Below, piece by piece: positions 1 to 12,154 of a stretch of DNA of 64,000 bases. Numbering within the stretch: position 1 is the first letter of the stretch; every line of letters starts with the position of its first letter. The notes under the pieces are model-generated. The model saw only the letters and a program-made list of their open reading frames with translations. It had not been told where the DNA came from and did not search any database. Source of the stretch: Tilletiaria anomala UBC 951. Taxonomy: Eukaryota; Basidiomycota; Exobasidiomycetes; Georgefischeriales; Tilletiariaceae. The stretch lies in contig NW_013546952.1 of assembly GCF_000711695.1 (NCBI RefSeq), forward strand, positions 1-64,000. The letters are read 5' to 3'. A program made the translations under genes and the position numbers.

Positions 1-251
1 CGACCATGCTGTTCTGGTTGGTCGTCGGTTGATATGCGATTGCTGCTGACATCATCGTGAGCACCCAAGTCACGCGAGGCGCTGCAGCGGGTTTTGGGCA
101 CACCACACAAGCCCTTAAATCGATCCATGATTCTACGTTCTGCCACAGGATATATGTATCCAACCTGAGATATGGATCGAGCCTTTTCTTCGCTTTGTTC
201 TGGTAGGCAGGATCAAGGAAGTGGGGTGACAACATCGCGGACATAATCAAC
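1..251. other. Upstream region of cbp4, no gene seen
   Basis: I see no coding exon here. It is presumably promoter and 5' UTR of the cbp4 gene that starts at 252. Confidence 0.4.
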
Positions 252-773
252 ATGAGCAAACCAGTACCTTGGGGCCGAGGTATACTTGGCGGCGCAGCCA
301 TCGTCGCTCTAGGCTGGGCGATCATGAAGGGTGAGCCGAGTGCAGTCGCAACCGCGTACTTCGCTCTGCTGCTGCTGATACGCTATCACAACCACCTTTC
401 CTTGTCCGACAGGGACGACTCCCTCTGAGAAAGAATTCTACGACGTGAGTGTCCGACGGTCCACCGACTGGAGCGACGACAGCATCTGACCCCACCCTAC
501 CTACTCACTCGCCTGAAATTTTGATGCAACGCTAGAAATTGAGTCCTGATCTGAAGCGGCAAGTGGACCAGCAGCGACAAGCGGCTGCCCGAAAGGCAGC
601 GCTCGCAGAACAAATAGCAGTGAGTACGGGACCCTTGGTTACGACTCATGCCGTACGTCGGCTGAAGTGGCAGTATCTCGGATTCTCAGCGAGCGCGAGA
701 GCAGGATGACAGCGGTCCGGTCTGGGCAGCGAGCAAGGAAGCGAGAGACTCAAGGCCTCCACCTCGGCGGTAG
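252..773 (+). CDS. CBP4: Cbp4-like mitochondrial complex III assembly factor (4 exons)
   Basis: Cbp4 is a small inner-membrane protein that, with Cbp3/Cbp6, stabilises newly made cytochrome b during complex III assembly. Exons 252-330, 413-444, 536-619 and 705-773 join in frame through clean GT-AG introns of 82-91 bp and give 87 residues. One predicted membrane segment covers about residues 8-25 (GILGGAAIVALGWAIM). It is followed by the family pattern TTPSEKEFYDKLSPDLKRQV (residues 37-56) and a charged, Arg/Lys-rich tail typical of these short fungal proteins. The 5'-most ATG with this topology was chosen. The gene is convergent with med14, with 57 bp between stop codons. Identification rests on size, topology and the TTP..E..LSP..R motif. 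Splice sites are inferred. Confidence 0.82.
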
Positions 774-830
774 TACAGAAAAGTATGGGAGACACCTTCG
801 CCGTATTTTTGATGCTTGACTCGCAGCGGA

Positions 831-3800
831 TTACATTGTATGGCCAGAAAGGATGCGTGTGACCAACATGGTAACGATCGGTCGTGCCACTTCGTCGTCT
901 GCCCGGCACAAAAGGCTGTGGCGCAGGTTCGTTACGAGCGGCTGTACAGTGCCCTTACGCGCTGCAGCGTGAGAATCGATTCCTTTGCCTATTGCTGCCT
1001 CCGGCGAAGCACTTTCCTCTGCAAGTTTGGCGACCAGAGGCTCAAGCTCAAGCTTGCTTTGCTCATATGTGCTCTGCACGACCTTGCAGAATTCTGGGAG
1101 CTGCACGCGAGGCGCGCGCGGGTTGAAGCCCAGAGTAGGGTATTGCCCAGAGTGTAAGCCGCATCGATACCCGTCCGAAAGCAGCAGGCGTGAGCCTGAG
1201 ATGAGGCGAATGTCGAGAGCACAGCTGAACGGTTTGACGCAAGTTCGGTCATTGAACGGCCCAGCGCTACGTGATCCTACCTGTTGATGTACTCACTTCT
1301 TCCGAAAGAGGACCAGGACTTGCGATACGCTCAAAGCCTCAATTGTGAGCTGTTGGGACGTTCCTTCGCCGCTTTTTTGAAGTGCTTGCAGAGAATCGAG
1401 CATTGGGAAGGTATCACGGAGAAGCTAGAAACAAGTACGTGTCAAAAGCGATTCTCCAACGGCCATTTGAGAGACAGTGACTCACACGCAAGAAGCGGAG
1501 CCAGTGGACGGACGAGGAAGTTGTTGTGTTGTTCAAGTAAGCCTCTAAATGGCGCTCGATGAGCTTGTGCGGGTTCTCCGCCGCGTCTCGCGCCAGAAGG
1601 CTGAGACGATATTGCCACTGTCCGCCTAGATGCATCACCCACCGCACCGTGGCTGTGAAGCCGCCGCAGTACTCAAAGCTGATCTGGCTGAGACTGAGCT
1701 CGTTGAGCCTGAGCTTTGGGATGATTTTACGCTTCTGCACACGTGCGACCGCCTTCGCCAAGACGGCAACGCGCGAAATGCGCAGAGCGAACAGCTTGAA
1801 TGCGTCTACGCAGCGATCTATGTCGGATGCCGAGATGCGCATGATCCTCGTGCTGGGATCGTAAGAGACGCGTAACCCTTCCGGAGTGTTGGTCGATTCG
1901 GCAGAGATGCCCAGATTCGCTTTCCAGCAGATAGCGAATCGTGCGTGCACATTGGTGCGCTCCCACCAGTCGTCAATGCAGAGGAAGACATTGGGCTTGA
2001 CCATCTCACTGAACTCCCCTAGGAGCTCCTGGCTGTTGAGCGAGAGGCACGGTATGAGCGCGTCAATCTTGGACGGATGGACCTCGCGCGTTGCAAGCTG
2101 TCTCTCTTCCTGCAGCTGGGGTGGCCACGAACGCACGCGAGCGAAGGGGACCTGCCAATTATTGAGCTGCTGCTCCACCCTAAAGTAGCAAATGATGGCG
2201 ATGCAGTAATTGTGAGCCTGCCGAATCTCGTTTGCGGTCAGCATGAGGGGGAATGCGTGGGCAGCTTCGCCCGCCGCTTCGCGAATCCGTTCCCGGTCGA
2301 TCCATTCAATCGAATGGATGGTGAATAGCGCTCCACCCGAGGGAGAGAAGTCCGCACAGATGAGCCCGACCCTAATGTCCTCGGCTGAAATAGCGACAAT
2401 AAGATAATAAGAGGGCCAACGGTCGACAGGAGCATAAATGAATGCGAATCGGCGCATCCCATCCAGCTTGAGCACCTCTGTAAAGCGTGACACACATGAG
2501 CGGCGAGATGGGGGGCTTTCTTGTCCTACACTGGTAACTCACCTCCATCCGCAAATGGAAGCTTCCTCGTACTCTGCAGTCCGGCAAAGGCGAGACGCTG
2601 CTCCGTATCCTGCATCATGACCTCGAGTCTGATCGCCCTCCAGACATCCGCAAAACGGCGAGGATCAGCATTGACGCGCGCAGTGCTGTCTGCCAGCAGA
2701 CCCGCAAAGCTACCAAGCGCCTTGGCCAGGGCTGTCGGCTGGCGGCCTTCTGCGTTGTCGGCGAGATGAAGATCCAGCCTCCCTGACACGCACGACAAAC
2801 TGACTTCGAGGCTCCGTCCTGCGGGAAGCGCGAGCTCGACACTCACCCGCCGCCGGGCGATGTCCAACAGTGCTGTGGGCTCGTCAGCTGGGAGCGCGGC
2901 CTTCACGATACGCAGCAGACTATGCTGGGCCTGCTCGGCCGTCACGGTGCGCATGATCTGCCCGAGATCGAGCTCTTTGCAATTCTGAAAGGGCAGCGAT
3001 GCTTCTTCAACCTCCGGCTTAATCGAAGTTAGTATTTCGAGCACCTACCACTTGTGGATCATCTGCGCCACAAACATTCGAGGCGGGCCTCTTTACTGTC
3101 AGTCTTGCATTTGAGCGACGCTGCAGGCCCTCCCCTTCGTCATCGCTAGAACCCGTATCTTCTGAAGGGACTTCAATGATGATGACACCACTCGTGAGCA
3201 AATCTTGCGGTTTCCGTGCTACTGCTTGCGATCGATTTTGTGCTGGAGGCACGAGGAGACTGCACGGTGAAGAGGTCAGTATTAGCGCACCTGATAGCAC
3301 ACAACTGATACACTCAGCAAACCCACTTCCAATACCTGAGCTGTAAAGACCGTCCTGGATGCCACTCGACCGCCAGGTTTGCGCCCCATTCTTGTGAAAC
3401 AAGTTGTCGCGCCTGATAATGCAAGGCTTCGAGCTGATAACCCAAAGCGCACGTGCCTGAAAGCGAGACGAGAAAAAAGCAGATCAGATACTGCCAACGG
3501 CGAAACTTTCGTTATTGGCACTCACGAAGGAAAGAAAAAAGCCGGGTCAGAGCCTCTGGATCAGAACTGCAGCCAGCCATGTCCCGATCTGGCGGCTTGG
3601 CCTCCGTCTCTGCTACGAGGCCTCCTTCCGGTTCGAGACCTCGCGGCGTGAGGACAGCGTCCGCCTGCGTCTGGATTCGCGTTCGCTGCAACTTGCTCGG
3701 CTGCCGTGGAAAATGCTGTGAGCCAGTCCCAACGACAGAGATATCGAATTCGATGGACAGCAGGTACCATCGATCTTGTGGGTCTTTGCCAGAGAGAGTA

Positions 3801-5122
3801 ATCGACGCTTCGAATAGATTCGAGGCGCGCAAGATGGCCCTCCCATCCACGATCGAGTAGTCACACAACTCATCCGGGAGATTCTCTCCGCAGCTCAGAC
3901 GGATTTGGATGGCTTCGTTGAGCTCCTCAACAATCTGCTTCGCCTCTGCATCAGTGTATTCTCTTTGGACTTCGTAGAACCCTCCGACTGAATGAGGTGC
4001 ACGAGAGTACGTGCCTGTATTCAGGACATCTGCCGCAGTTTCCAGATCGTATTGGCGGGCTCTGGTTTAAAAAAAGGTGTGCGACGGGCATCAGTGGGAT
4101 GGTGTGTGTGCTGATGATCTGCCTCGCACGCACCTTGAATTGGGAAGCGATCGCCGAATCGCAGTCAACTCTTGAACAACGTCGTTGCTCTGATTGAATT
4201 GCTCGTTAACTAGGCCAATCAGATCCTGCAAGGGTGGGTTTGCATCTAGCGTGAGCATCACATGGAAGCCATCACATGCGTGGAGTGACCAACCCTCGTT
4301 CTAATGATGCCTGGGGCCTTGCTGCTCCATATGGAAAGCACTAGCAGCTTGATGAATTGTCGGCGGGCCTCGAGAGCCGTGTTGTAGATCTTGCTTCGAC
4401 GCTGTTCACCTGAGAGGGAGCTCATGCTGGCCAAGAGGGGAAGTGAGCAGTCGGCATCATTGCACTCGCAGATATTCCATGGGACGGCCGACAGCTCACG
4501 TTTCTCCCAAATTCTGCAAGCTCTCGTAGCCATAGTTCGCCAGTCTCGTGACCACGTCGGTCAATGGTATAAGGCCCTCGGGCTCATGCTGTACTTCGGC
4601 TTCTAACCTCTCCAGCGGGATTTGCAAGTCGAGCATGGGTCGCTTCTCCATGGCCCGTGCACTCAGCGGAGGCACGTACTTCCGACTGCCCTGCTGCTGT
4701 TGCTGTAGCTGGTATTGCAGTTGGTGCAGCGCTGGGCTTGGTGCCATTGCAGAAGTAGTAGAAGCAGTGGCTGGTGATCGCACCGGAAGCCCGGCGATGC
4801 CTGAATTCGAGCTGGATGTAGGTGATTGCGAGCTCAAAGCCACCTTGGAGGGCCCTGCCTGACCTTGCGGAATGGCCGCATGATGCCCATTGGCGATCAC
4901 CGGAGCGGCATGATTGCCACTCGCCTTCAGCGCTTGCTGTCGGTGGGAGGCGCCTTTGGCCGCGGGCGACGCTTGCAACAGCATGGATGCTGCACTTGGC
5001 GCTCGCATTGGATTGTCATTCTCGACTGGGACCATCGCGTCGTTCGCCCTGCCACTGGAGTCGCTGTTTGATCTCGTGGCTGATGGAGGTGCTTTCCGCT
5101 GATCCATATTTGTTGAGCTCAC
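831..5122 (-). CDS. MED14: Mediator complex subunit 14 (RGR1 family), multi-exon
   Basis: MED14 is the scaffold subunit linking the Mediator head, middle and tail modules during RNA polymerase II transcription. The N-terminus (exon 4496-5122) is a long Ser/Ala/Gln-rich disordered region. It leads into IPLTDVVTRLANYGYESLQN, the signature start of the MED14 fold. Intron removal near 4490 continues with GEQRRSKIYNTALEARRQF, the next helix of the domain. Downstream blocks at about 4140-4260, 2526-3044 and 1414-2493 are open and hydrophobic/helical, as expected for a large scaffold, and the last exon ends at the TAA at 831. I place at least six introns, but several junctions between 3.0 and 4.3 kb are unresolved, so the bounds are firmer than the internal structure. 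The gene is divergent from the SCY1-like gene. Confidence 0.8.
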
Positions 5123-5817
5123 GGCCTACGCAACCGGGGCTGGCCCATCCTTTGCGTCGCTCGGGGCTTTCGTAGCAACTCCAAGGAGCAGAGGGGTGCG
5201 GGATGCGCAACCCGGCTCGAATGGGTGAGGGGATGGAGGATCAGTGCCCGCGTTAGAGGAGCAATACTGAGTACTTTAATACAGAATACCGAATATTGAT
5301 TGGTGCATGCTTTGGTTAACTGGCTTGCTCCTGGGAGAAAGCAATGCGCCAGCACGGTTGCGCACGACTCTACGACATACGTACGGCGTGTTCCTTATTC
5401 TTTATTCTTTATTACCACCACTTGGTCTACTCTAGTTGCTCTCTCCCCTCTTCTCGCTTCTCATCCCTCGCCGGGAATAGATGAGATGGAGATCAGCAGG
5501 GCGGCGGCATTTGTTCGGTGACTTCTTTTGCGCGTCTTTCGGCCGCCGGCGTCTTGTGACGTCTATTTTATTTTACGAGATATATCCAAAACAGGAGGGA
5601 AGCGCCGCACCATCGACCAACATGTTTGCTAATCAGTATTGCCCTCAAGTACCTCCAGGTTGATCAACTCAGTGCTACATCCCTTGATGCGAGCGAAGGA
5701 GCTAGGGGCGTCTTCAATAGGCACGGTGAATTCCCTGGGCGGGAAAGGGCGGGGAAGAGACGGCCACTAGCTTGTTATACCTGCCCATAGGCGGACCACG
5801 CGATCGCCTTCGGCAAG
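5123..5817. promoter_or_regulatory. Divergent intergenic region med14 / SCY1-like
   Basis: This 695-bp spacer sits between two divergently transcribed genes. It has AT-rich blocks around 5390-5420 and 5570-5600 and short open frames but no convincing exon. It most likely holds both promoters and 5' UTRs. Confidence 0.45.
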
Positions 5818-8609
5818 ATGGAGTACCTCAAGTCTTTAACGTCGGCGGTATTGGCGCAGACCGGCGGGCCGTTCCCCAACTTCAACATCGGCGAAAAGAA
5901 TACCCGCTTCGAAGGCAAGACCATCTGGTCCTTGCACGCTGGAAGCAAGCGTGACGATGGCAGCGCAGTTAGCATCCTCATCTTTGATGCCACTCAGCCG
6001 GCCCACAGTCCGCGCCGCGCCTTGCTGCCCCTCGCACAGAATGCCGCACGCAAGCTCAGGATCATGCGGCACCCGGATGTGCTGCGCTTCTATGACAGTG
6101 TAGAGACACAGAATGCTGTCTACATTGCTGTGGAGGTCGTCAAGCCATTGGCGGACATGCTGGAGGAAGAGCTTCCGTCGCAGAGCGAATGGGTCGGATG
6201 GGGTCTGAGCCGAATCGCAAACGCACTAAAATTCATCAATGTCGATGCAAACTCAATACACGGGAATGTGCGTGTGGAGAGCATGTTCATCGCCTCTTCA
6301 GGAGAGTGGAAGATCGGAGGTTTCGAGACGCTGACGTCAACCAAGGAGGACCAAGGAGTGTTCTATATAATGGGGAACCTGCTACCCGACGCAGCGCGAA
6401 TATTGCCACCTGAAGCGCGGCAGGGGGGGTGCAAGGCGCTGATAGGGATGCCTGCTTATGTGATTGACTCCTACGGTTTGGCGATAGCCGGGTTTGAGGC
6501 TTACAATGGCACCCTGCCGCCAACAGCAGGTGTGCCAGCACAAGGCAAGGTCCCCGCGCCTTTTTACAGCATGTTCAAGCGCATGTTGACGCCTAATGCT
6601 AAGACAAGAGCCTCCACCACGCAATTCCTCGAGCAGGGTCAGGCGGAAGGCGGATACTTCGTGACGAACAGGCTTGTGCAGGTCGCAGCTGGGATAGACA
6701 ATTTCATGCTGGCAGCGGAAAGCGAAAGAGGCGCCATTGTCAGGTAAGTGTACTGCGATAGCCATTCGTCTGTGCGCGTTCGAGAGCGCGCAGCTGCTGA
6801 TCATCTGCGTCTGTCTTTGCTCTCGACAGGATGCTTGAGTCATCACCCGAGGCTCTGCCTGCACCATTCGTTCAGTACAAGGTCCTCCCCGTGCTATTGA
6901 ACGCTCTGTCATTCCAACCGAATCCGCAGAGCACGACACCAAGTTTGTTCCAAGGGTCCAAATTGATTCCTCTCTGTCTACGTTTGGCTAAGTCGATGTC
7001 GGACACTGAGTGGCGGGTCCTCATGGCGCCAGCGATCGAGACAGCGTACATGAGCCCAGATAGAGGGATGCGCATGACACTGCTGGATAACCTTGACGCC
7101 TACTCAGATCGACTGGACAACAAGATGGTCGTCGAAAAGATCTGGCCGAAACTAATCAATGGGCTCTGCGACTCAGTGGCGGCCATCAGAGAGGCGACGC
7201 TCAAGTCAATTCTCCCGCTGGCGCCTAAACTGAGCGACAGAATCCTCAACAATGAGCTCCTCAGAGTCCTCGCTAAGACGCAAACGGACTCGGAGCCCAG
7301 CATTCGAACGAACACCACCATTTTGATCGGGCGGCTGGTGCCTTTCCTGTCCAACAACACCAAGAAGACGGTCCTTGTCCCTGCATTCGCACGCTCGCTG
7401 AAGGACACATTCGTGCACGCGCGCGTCGCCGGCCTCATGGCGCTCATCGCGACGGGCGATGCGTTCGATGCGGAGGACCTAGCACGACAGGTGCTGCCCG
7501 CTGCAATGCCATGCCTGATGGACCGAGAAAAGATTGTGCGCGATCAAGCGAACAAGGCAGTGGATGTATTCCTCAAGCGCGTGCGCGAGGTCGCAGCGAC
7601 GCTGCCCGAGACAGCGCTCCCGCCCGATGGTGAAGGCACGGATGTCAGCAGTGCAGCGCAGGCGGTTGCGTCGCTGCGGCTCAATCCGACGGCGGCGAGC
7701 GCGACGAACGCCGCGTCCGTCCTGGCCGGCTGGGCTATGTCGTCCGCCATGTCGCAGTTCAGCAAGCAGACTTCCGCATCCGAGCTGCAGAACACGAGCA
7801 TGGATGGCAACAGGCCTGGCGCTCTGCGCGGTTCCGCCACGCTGACACCGGCAGCTGCATCATCTGCTGCAGCGCCAGTGCTGCCCATTTCGCCGCAGCG
7901 CGCCAACGGCTTCAAGGCCCACAGCAGCGCGGCGTCCTCATCTGCGGCGTCTACTACGGTGTTCTCTCCCGACCCGTCAGAGGACGCGGGAGAGTGGGAG
8001 GCAATGGACGAGCGATGTGCTGCAGGTGCATCTGCTGCAAGAGCGAATTTGCCTGGCATTCTTGGCGGCTCCAAGAAGCTCGCCCTCGGTGCTGGGAAGA
8101 AGGTAAGCCTGGCGAACACGATTCTGCAGGAGAATGCAGCAGCGGCAGCTCCGTTGAGCAGCAGGATCCATCGCAAGGCGCTGGCTGTGCAGCAGGCGCC
8201 CGCAGAGGATGAGCATGCGTGGGGGGACAGCTGGGACACGGGCTGTGGCGGCGCGCCAGACAGTGGAGATGGTGCGGCGGCCGCAGGCATGAGCGACTCG
8301 ATGCAGCTGACGGTTGCGGCGTTCATCGACCCGGCGCCGCTGATTGCAACTCTCGAAGCACACGTACCGTCACCGATGCCAACACCCCCGGCAGGCGAAG
8401 AAGAGGGGGAAGCCACAGCGGAGCCAGCAGTCGCAGAGCACGATTGGGGAACGCTCGATGATGTGTTGGAAGAGGTGCCCGTATCGGCGCCGGCGCCAGC
8501 GCCAGCAGTCAAGGTGCTCACGAAGGAGGAGAAGCGCGCAGAGATGCAGAGACAGAGAGAGGAGAGGAAGGCGCGTATGGCGGCGTTGAAGGCTGCCAAA
8601 GGCGGTTGA
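5818..8609 (+). CDS. SCY1/SCYL1-like pseudokinase (Cex1 type)
   Basis: SCYL1/Cex1 proteins are kinase-like HEAT-repeat scaffolds in the cytoplasm and at the Golgi, linked to COPI traffic and nuclear tRNA export. Exons 5818-6743 and 6830-8609 (86-bp GTAAGT...CAG intron) give 901 residues. The start MEYLKSLTSAVL followed by FEGKTIWSLHAGSKRDDGS matches fungal members. Residues ~20-300 form a kinase-like fold without catalytic motifs: HGNVRVES stands where HRD-x-N is expected and GGFETL where DFG is expected. Residues ~310-590 are HEAT-like helices (for example DGLCDSVAAIREATLKS-type repeats near 7150-7260). The C-terminal third is Ala/Ser/Pro-rich and ends in a basic/acidic coiled-coil-like helix (EEKRAEMQRQREERKARM) typical of the family. 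A long antisense frame in the C-terminal part is a composition artefact. Confidence 0.9.
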
Positions 8610-11600
8610 CTGACAACGAGGTAGCGGCTAGAAGGTGCGCGTATCACGGCAAGTCCGAGCGTTGCTCTTGCAGTGTGTACACATGCAAGCGCACAGCAGA
8701 GAGTGCAGACCTTCCGCAGACCATATCGTGCCTAATGCAACGAGTCTTCCAGCGTCTTGCGCAACACGGCCTGAACGCTGGAGAAAGATGTATATGTGTA
8801 TGTGCATACATCTCCTCGCGCAGCGCTTGAGCTGCTCGACACTCGTGGAACGAGCGCCTGCGAGTGCAAGCGCGAGAGAGCGGGGTGAATGGATCTTCTT
8901 GTCTGCCATCTACAGGCTGAGCAGAGCTGCCGTCGGTCAGCTGCGATAGGTGCGCCGAGCGATACGCCCGTTGGGGAGCGCTGCAACAGGGTACGACGCG
9001 GCCACGGCCAAGCGCAAGCAGACCTGCTTCCCCACTCCCCCAGACGATGCAGAGGGTCTTCACTTGCCTTGTCCAGTGTTGGCATGTTGACTGATGACAC
9101 TGGTGGTGATGCTATACATATTCAAATTGGCTTGTGCCGCTTGCAGCTCGCTTGATCCGGTTACAGAAGATCGATGAACCCTTCCGACCAAACTGCTAAG
9201 CCTGGAAGTTGACGGCGAAAAGCTGTGCAGTCACGCTTCTCGCTGTTGCGCCCAATCGCGTCGCGTCGCGCGGTGTGTCACCCGACAATAACGAGAGGGA
9301 GGGGACTAGCAAAGTCATGATTGGGTTTGGATGGGCACGCCATTGTGGCGTCCTGCATCGTGGCCCCTTGGGTCGATCCCAGTGGCTACCAAAAAACAGA
9401 ATTCAAACCAGCCCAGCTTCCAGGCTCCAGCGGATTGAGCAAAATGAACACACTGTTCCTTGATGCACCTCGCTGCTGCTGCATGATCAGGGATCCAGAC
9501 GTGAGAAATCTAAAATAAGAAACGCGCGGACTGCAGAGGTCGGAAAGGGGAGGGTGGAGGAAGGGTGGGCTTGGAGTACAACGTGAGGTTGCAAGGTCAT
9601 GTTGACTCTGTTCGAGTCTTTGACTCTGTTCGAGTCTTCAGCTGTCGCTCGTAGCTTGTGGCCGCAACCCCTTTTGCGAAACGCGAGTTGCCACCCCCTC
9701 TCGTCGCCTCACCAGCCACGCCAGGGCACCTTCTTCCGGCTTCCAACCCTGCATTCAATGTACACAGATATCAGGCTTCAGTGTCTCAGACTCTCTGCTA
9801 GTCGAGAGTATGTATGCACAGACATTTGTATGCATATATATGGTATACATATACCTAGGATCAATGCTAAATGCGAAATGTAAAATGTCATCGATTCAGT
9901 ATCATACTCTCGGTCTCACCTCCCTCAGACTTGCTTTGGCCCAGTCCAGCCAGTGATGGGTTAACGCGGTCCAACGCATTACTGAACGGAAACAGAAAGG
10001 CCCAAGCACCCCAGAAAGGAAAGCTATCTTCATCGACGATACAACATATGCCCTGTGTGAACGAGTTTATGCGACTATGCATGGATGAAGCTTTGCATGC
10101 ATGTTAAACTGTACTGATGAAACTTGTACATAAGGGCCACCACGCGTGTTTGGTGTGCTTGTTTCTATGCATTATGCACGGCCGCGACAGGTCCCATGGA
10201 AACGAAACGAGGGCGTTTTCCCCTTTTCGGATTCTGAGCGGCTTTGGGTTTGAATTATATGAGATAAGAGTATACAGAAATCGTTACTATTATATCTCAA
10301 ACATTTCGCACTCTTCCCCTTTGCAATCTGGTTGTCTGTACATATGAATTCACCTGAGCGACCCAGAACCGAGCAGTTATTGGCTGCTTGCACTTTGCAG
10401 TCTATTGCAGCAGGTTGTAGAGTGATGCAATGTCTTTTCTGACTTTCTTTTTCGGCACTGCATGCGAGCACCTAAGTGGCGGGTATAGTGGACAGAGCAA
10501 TGTACAGCGCCTGCCGTTTCTCTCTCTTTGTTGTTCTGCTATTTTTGTCGAGGAACCTGTGAGAAATGCGCCACACAAGAGGCAATACTGCTTATTTTCA
10601 AACCTTATTGCCGCGCTAGTGCCCGCAGCGAAAACTCCCTTTCGTCCGTGTCTGCATGTTGAGCGAAAAAGAGTTTGAGTTGTGTCAACGATGCATGCGC
10701 TCATGATGCTGCACACTGTGAATGTACAGAGAGTTGTAGCCGCATCGTCCTCCTATTTGACAGTATCTCAACAACGCGCTCGGTGCAGGAAATAGAAGAC
10801 AGAGATGAGAAGGGACTATGCAATCCCATCCACTTTTGTGGATTCAAGAACCGCGCGACGATCTGACGCGTGGCAGACTTGCGGCTTAGTGCGGCAGAAA
10901 AGGGACTGGCAACACGCCCAAAAAGAGAATGATCGAGGAGAGGAAAGGGGGTGGAAGAGATGCAGGGAGTCTGAGACGGGATGACTGGATGAAAGATAGG
11001 AGATTGCTTTGCTGTTCTTTCCCTTTTAGTCAAACGTGCAAATGCCAACCGACCGGGGGGTGTTTCTGTAATATGTCAATTTGTGCTGCGCTCGGCCGCG
11101 GGAGGGGGAGCCGAGGAGCTTTTCCACCCCATCCCTCCCACCCCTGGGGCGCCGGGGCAGGGCGTGCGCCCCCTTGAATGCTGCAAGCCACATCATCTCA
11201 TCTCTGCTCTCCGCCACTCTCCCTGTCCACTGTGCCATGCATACATACTCATCCTCTCAATCACATACTCTTGGCGGTTTCTCCCATTCGCGCTAGAGAC
11301 TGTGCTGCAGCAGGGGAATCACGGGTGGACTGCTGCGAGGGGGCGGGGGAGACAGTGTGACTTTAAGATGTCAACAGAGAAAAATGGCCATCGCCTGTCA
11401 GCCACAGGGTCATGGGACACGGTGAACGCGGGCGGTGGTGTCTGCTGTGTGGTGCTGTCTCGCTGCCCCAGGCCCGTCTGTTCTCCTCACCCACTCCCTC
11501 TTCCTCGATCTGGAATGGCTGGCTGCTCTGGCTTTCGCTTTCGTTTGCTTGCCATCGGTTGGATCACATCATCTTCCCCGTCGCCTAGTTTGTATCGCCG

Positions 11601-12154
11601 TCAGAGAGTGGTAGGAGCGATCGGAATATCCCTCCCACCCACGTTTCGCACCGTGTGTTCTGCGGCAGAGCCTGCGCACTTTTTCTTCTACTACGATTAC
11701 TATTACTACCACTACTCTTTCGGCGAATTGGTCAGAAGCCACACTTCCTGTGGTGCTCTTGCATCGTTTCCTCATTCGTCAAGACCCCACTGACTCGCTG
11801 AGACTCGTGGTGTTTACTCAGCAACCTGCTTAAAGATAGCACAGCAACAATCAGGAAACTGAAAGGGCGCTCCCTCGGCAGCGACCTCCTCATCATTATC
11901 GTTGTCCTATTCGATATCATCTCCTTCGAACCACCTCTCGTCGTCGTTGCATCTTTTTCATTTTTCCTTCCCTCTCCACCCACGTCTTCTCTACTCCCCC
12001 TCCTATTTACGCGCATACATCCACCTCACGCCATTCAAGCCGCACCTCGTCGTCCGACCGCATGCCAGCTGAGGAGCTGGCTAGCTAGCAACGTTGGACT
12101 ACGGCCTGTTCGCTCGCCTGCCTTTGCCGCCGATCCTTGCAAGCGCTCTCCACC
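8610..12154. other. 3.5-kb stretch without a recognisable gene
   Basis: No reading frame here looks like protein. A 236-codon open frame at 11083-11793 is low-complexity and unlike any family. The region contains a perfect 18-bp tandem duplication (9602-9637), an AT-rich block around 9820-9860, GC-rich pieces at 11090-11180, and a strongly pyrimidine-rich tract at about 11880-12010 just before the MHYT gene. It most likely holds the 3' end of the SCY1-like transcript and a long promoter/5' UTR of the MHYT gene. A non-coding RNA cannot be excluded. Confidence 0.4.
9602..9637. repeat. 18-bp perfect tandem duplication with internal inverted repeat
   Basis: TTGACTCTGTTCGAGTCT occurs twice head-to-tail (9602-9619 and 9620-9637). 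Each copy contains GACTC-N5-GAGTC, so each unit can form a short stem. The TGACTC core resembles half of a Gcn4/AP-1-type site. Function unknown. Confidence 0.8.

Noticed and set aside
7544-8647. 367-codon minus-strand open frame
   Set aside because: It is antisense to the Ala/Ser-rich tail of the SCY1-like protein; GC-rich codon bias opens the opposite frame. No independent domain.
9611-9637. GTTCGAGTC matches to a tRNA B box (also GTTCGAGGC at about 39222-39230)
   Set aside because: No matching A box, acceptor stem or cloverleaf can be drawn around them.
11083-11793. 236-codon plus-strand open frame
   Set aside because: Composition is erratic, with Cys, Ser-Pro and Tyr runs and no domain-like pattern. 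It lies in GC-rich and pyrimidine-rich DNA upstream of the MHYT gene.
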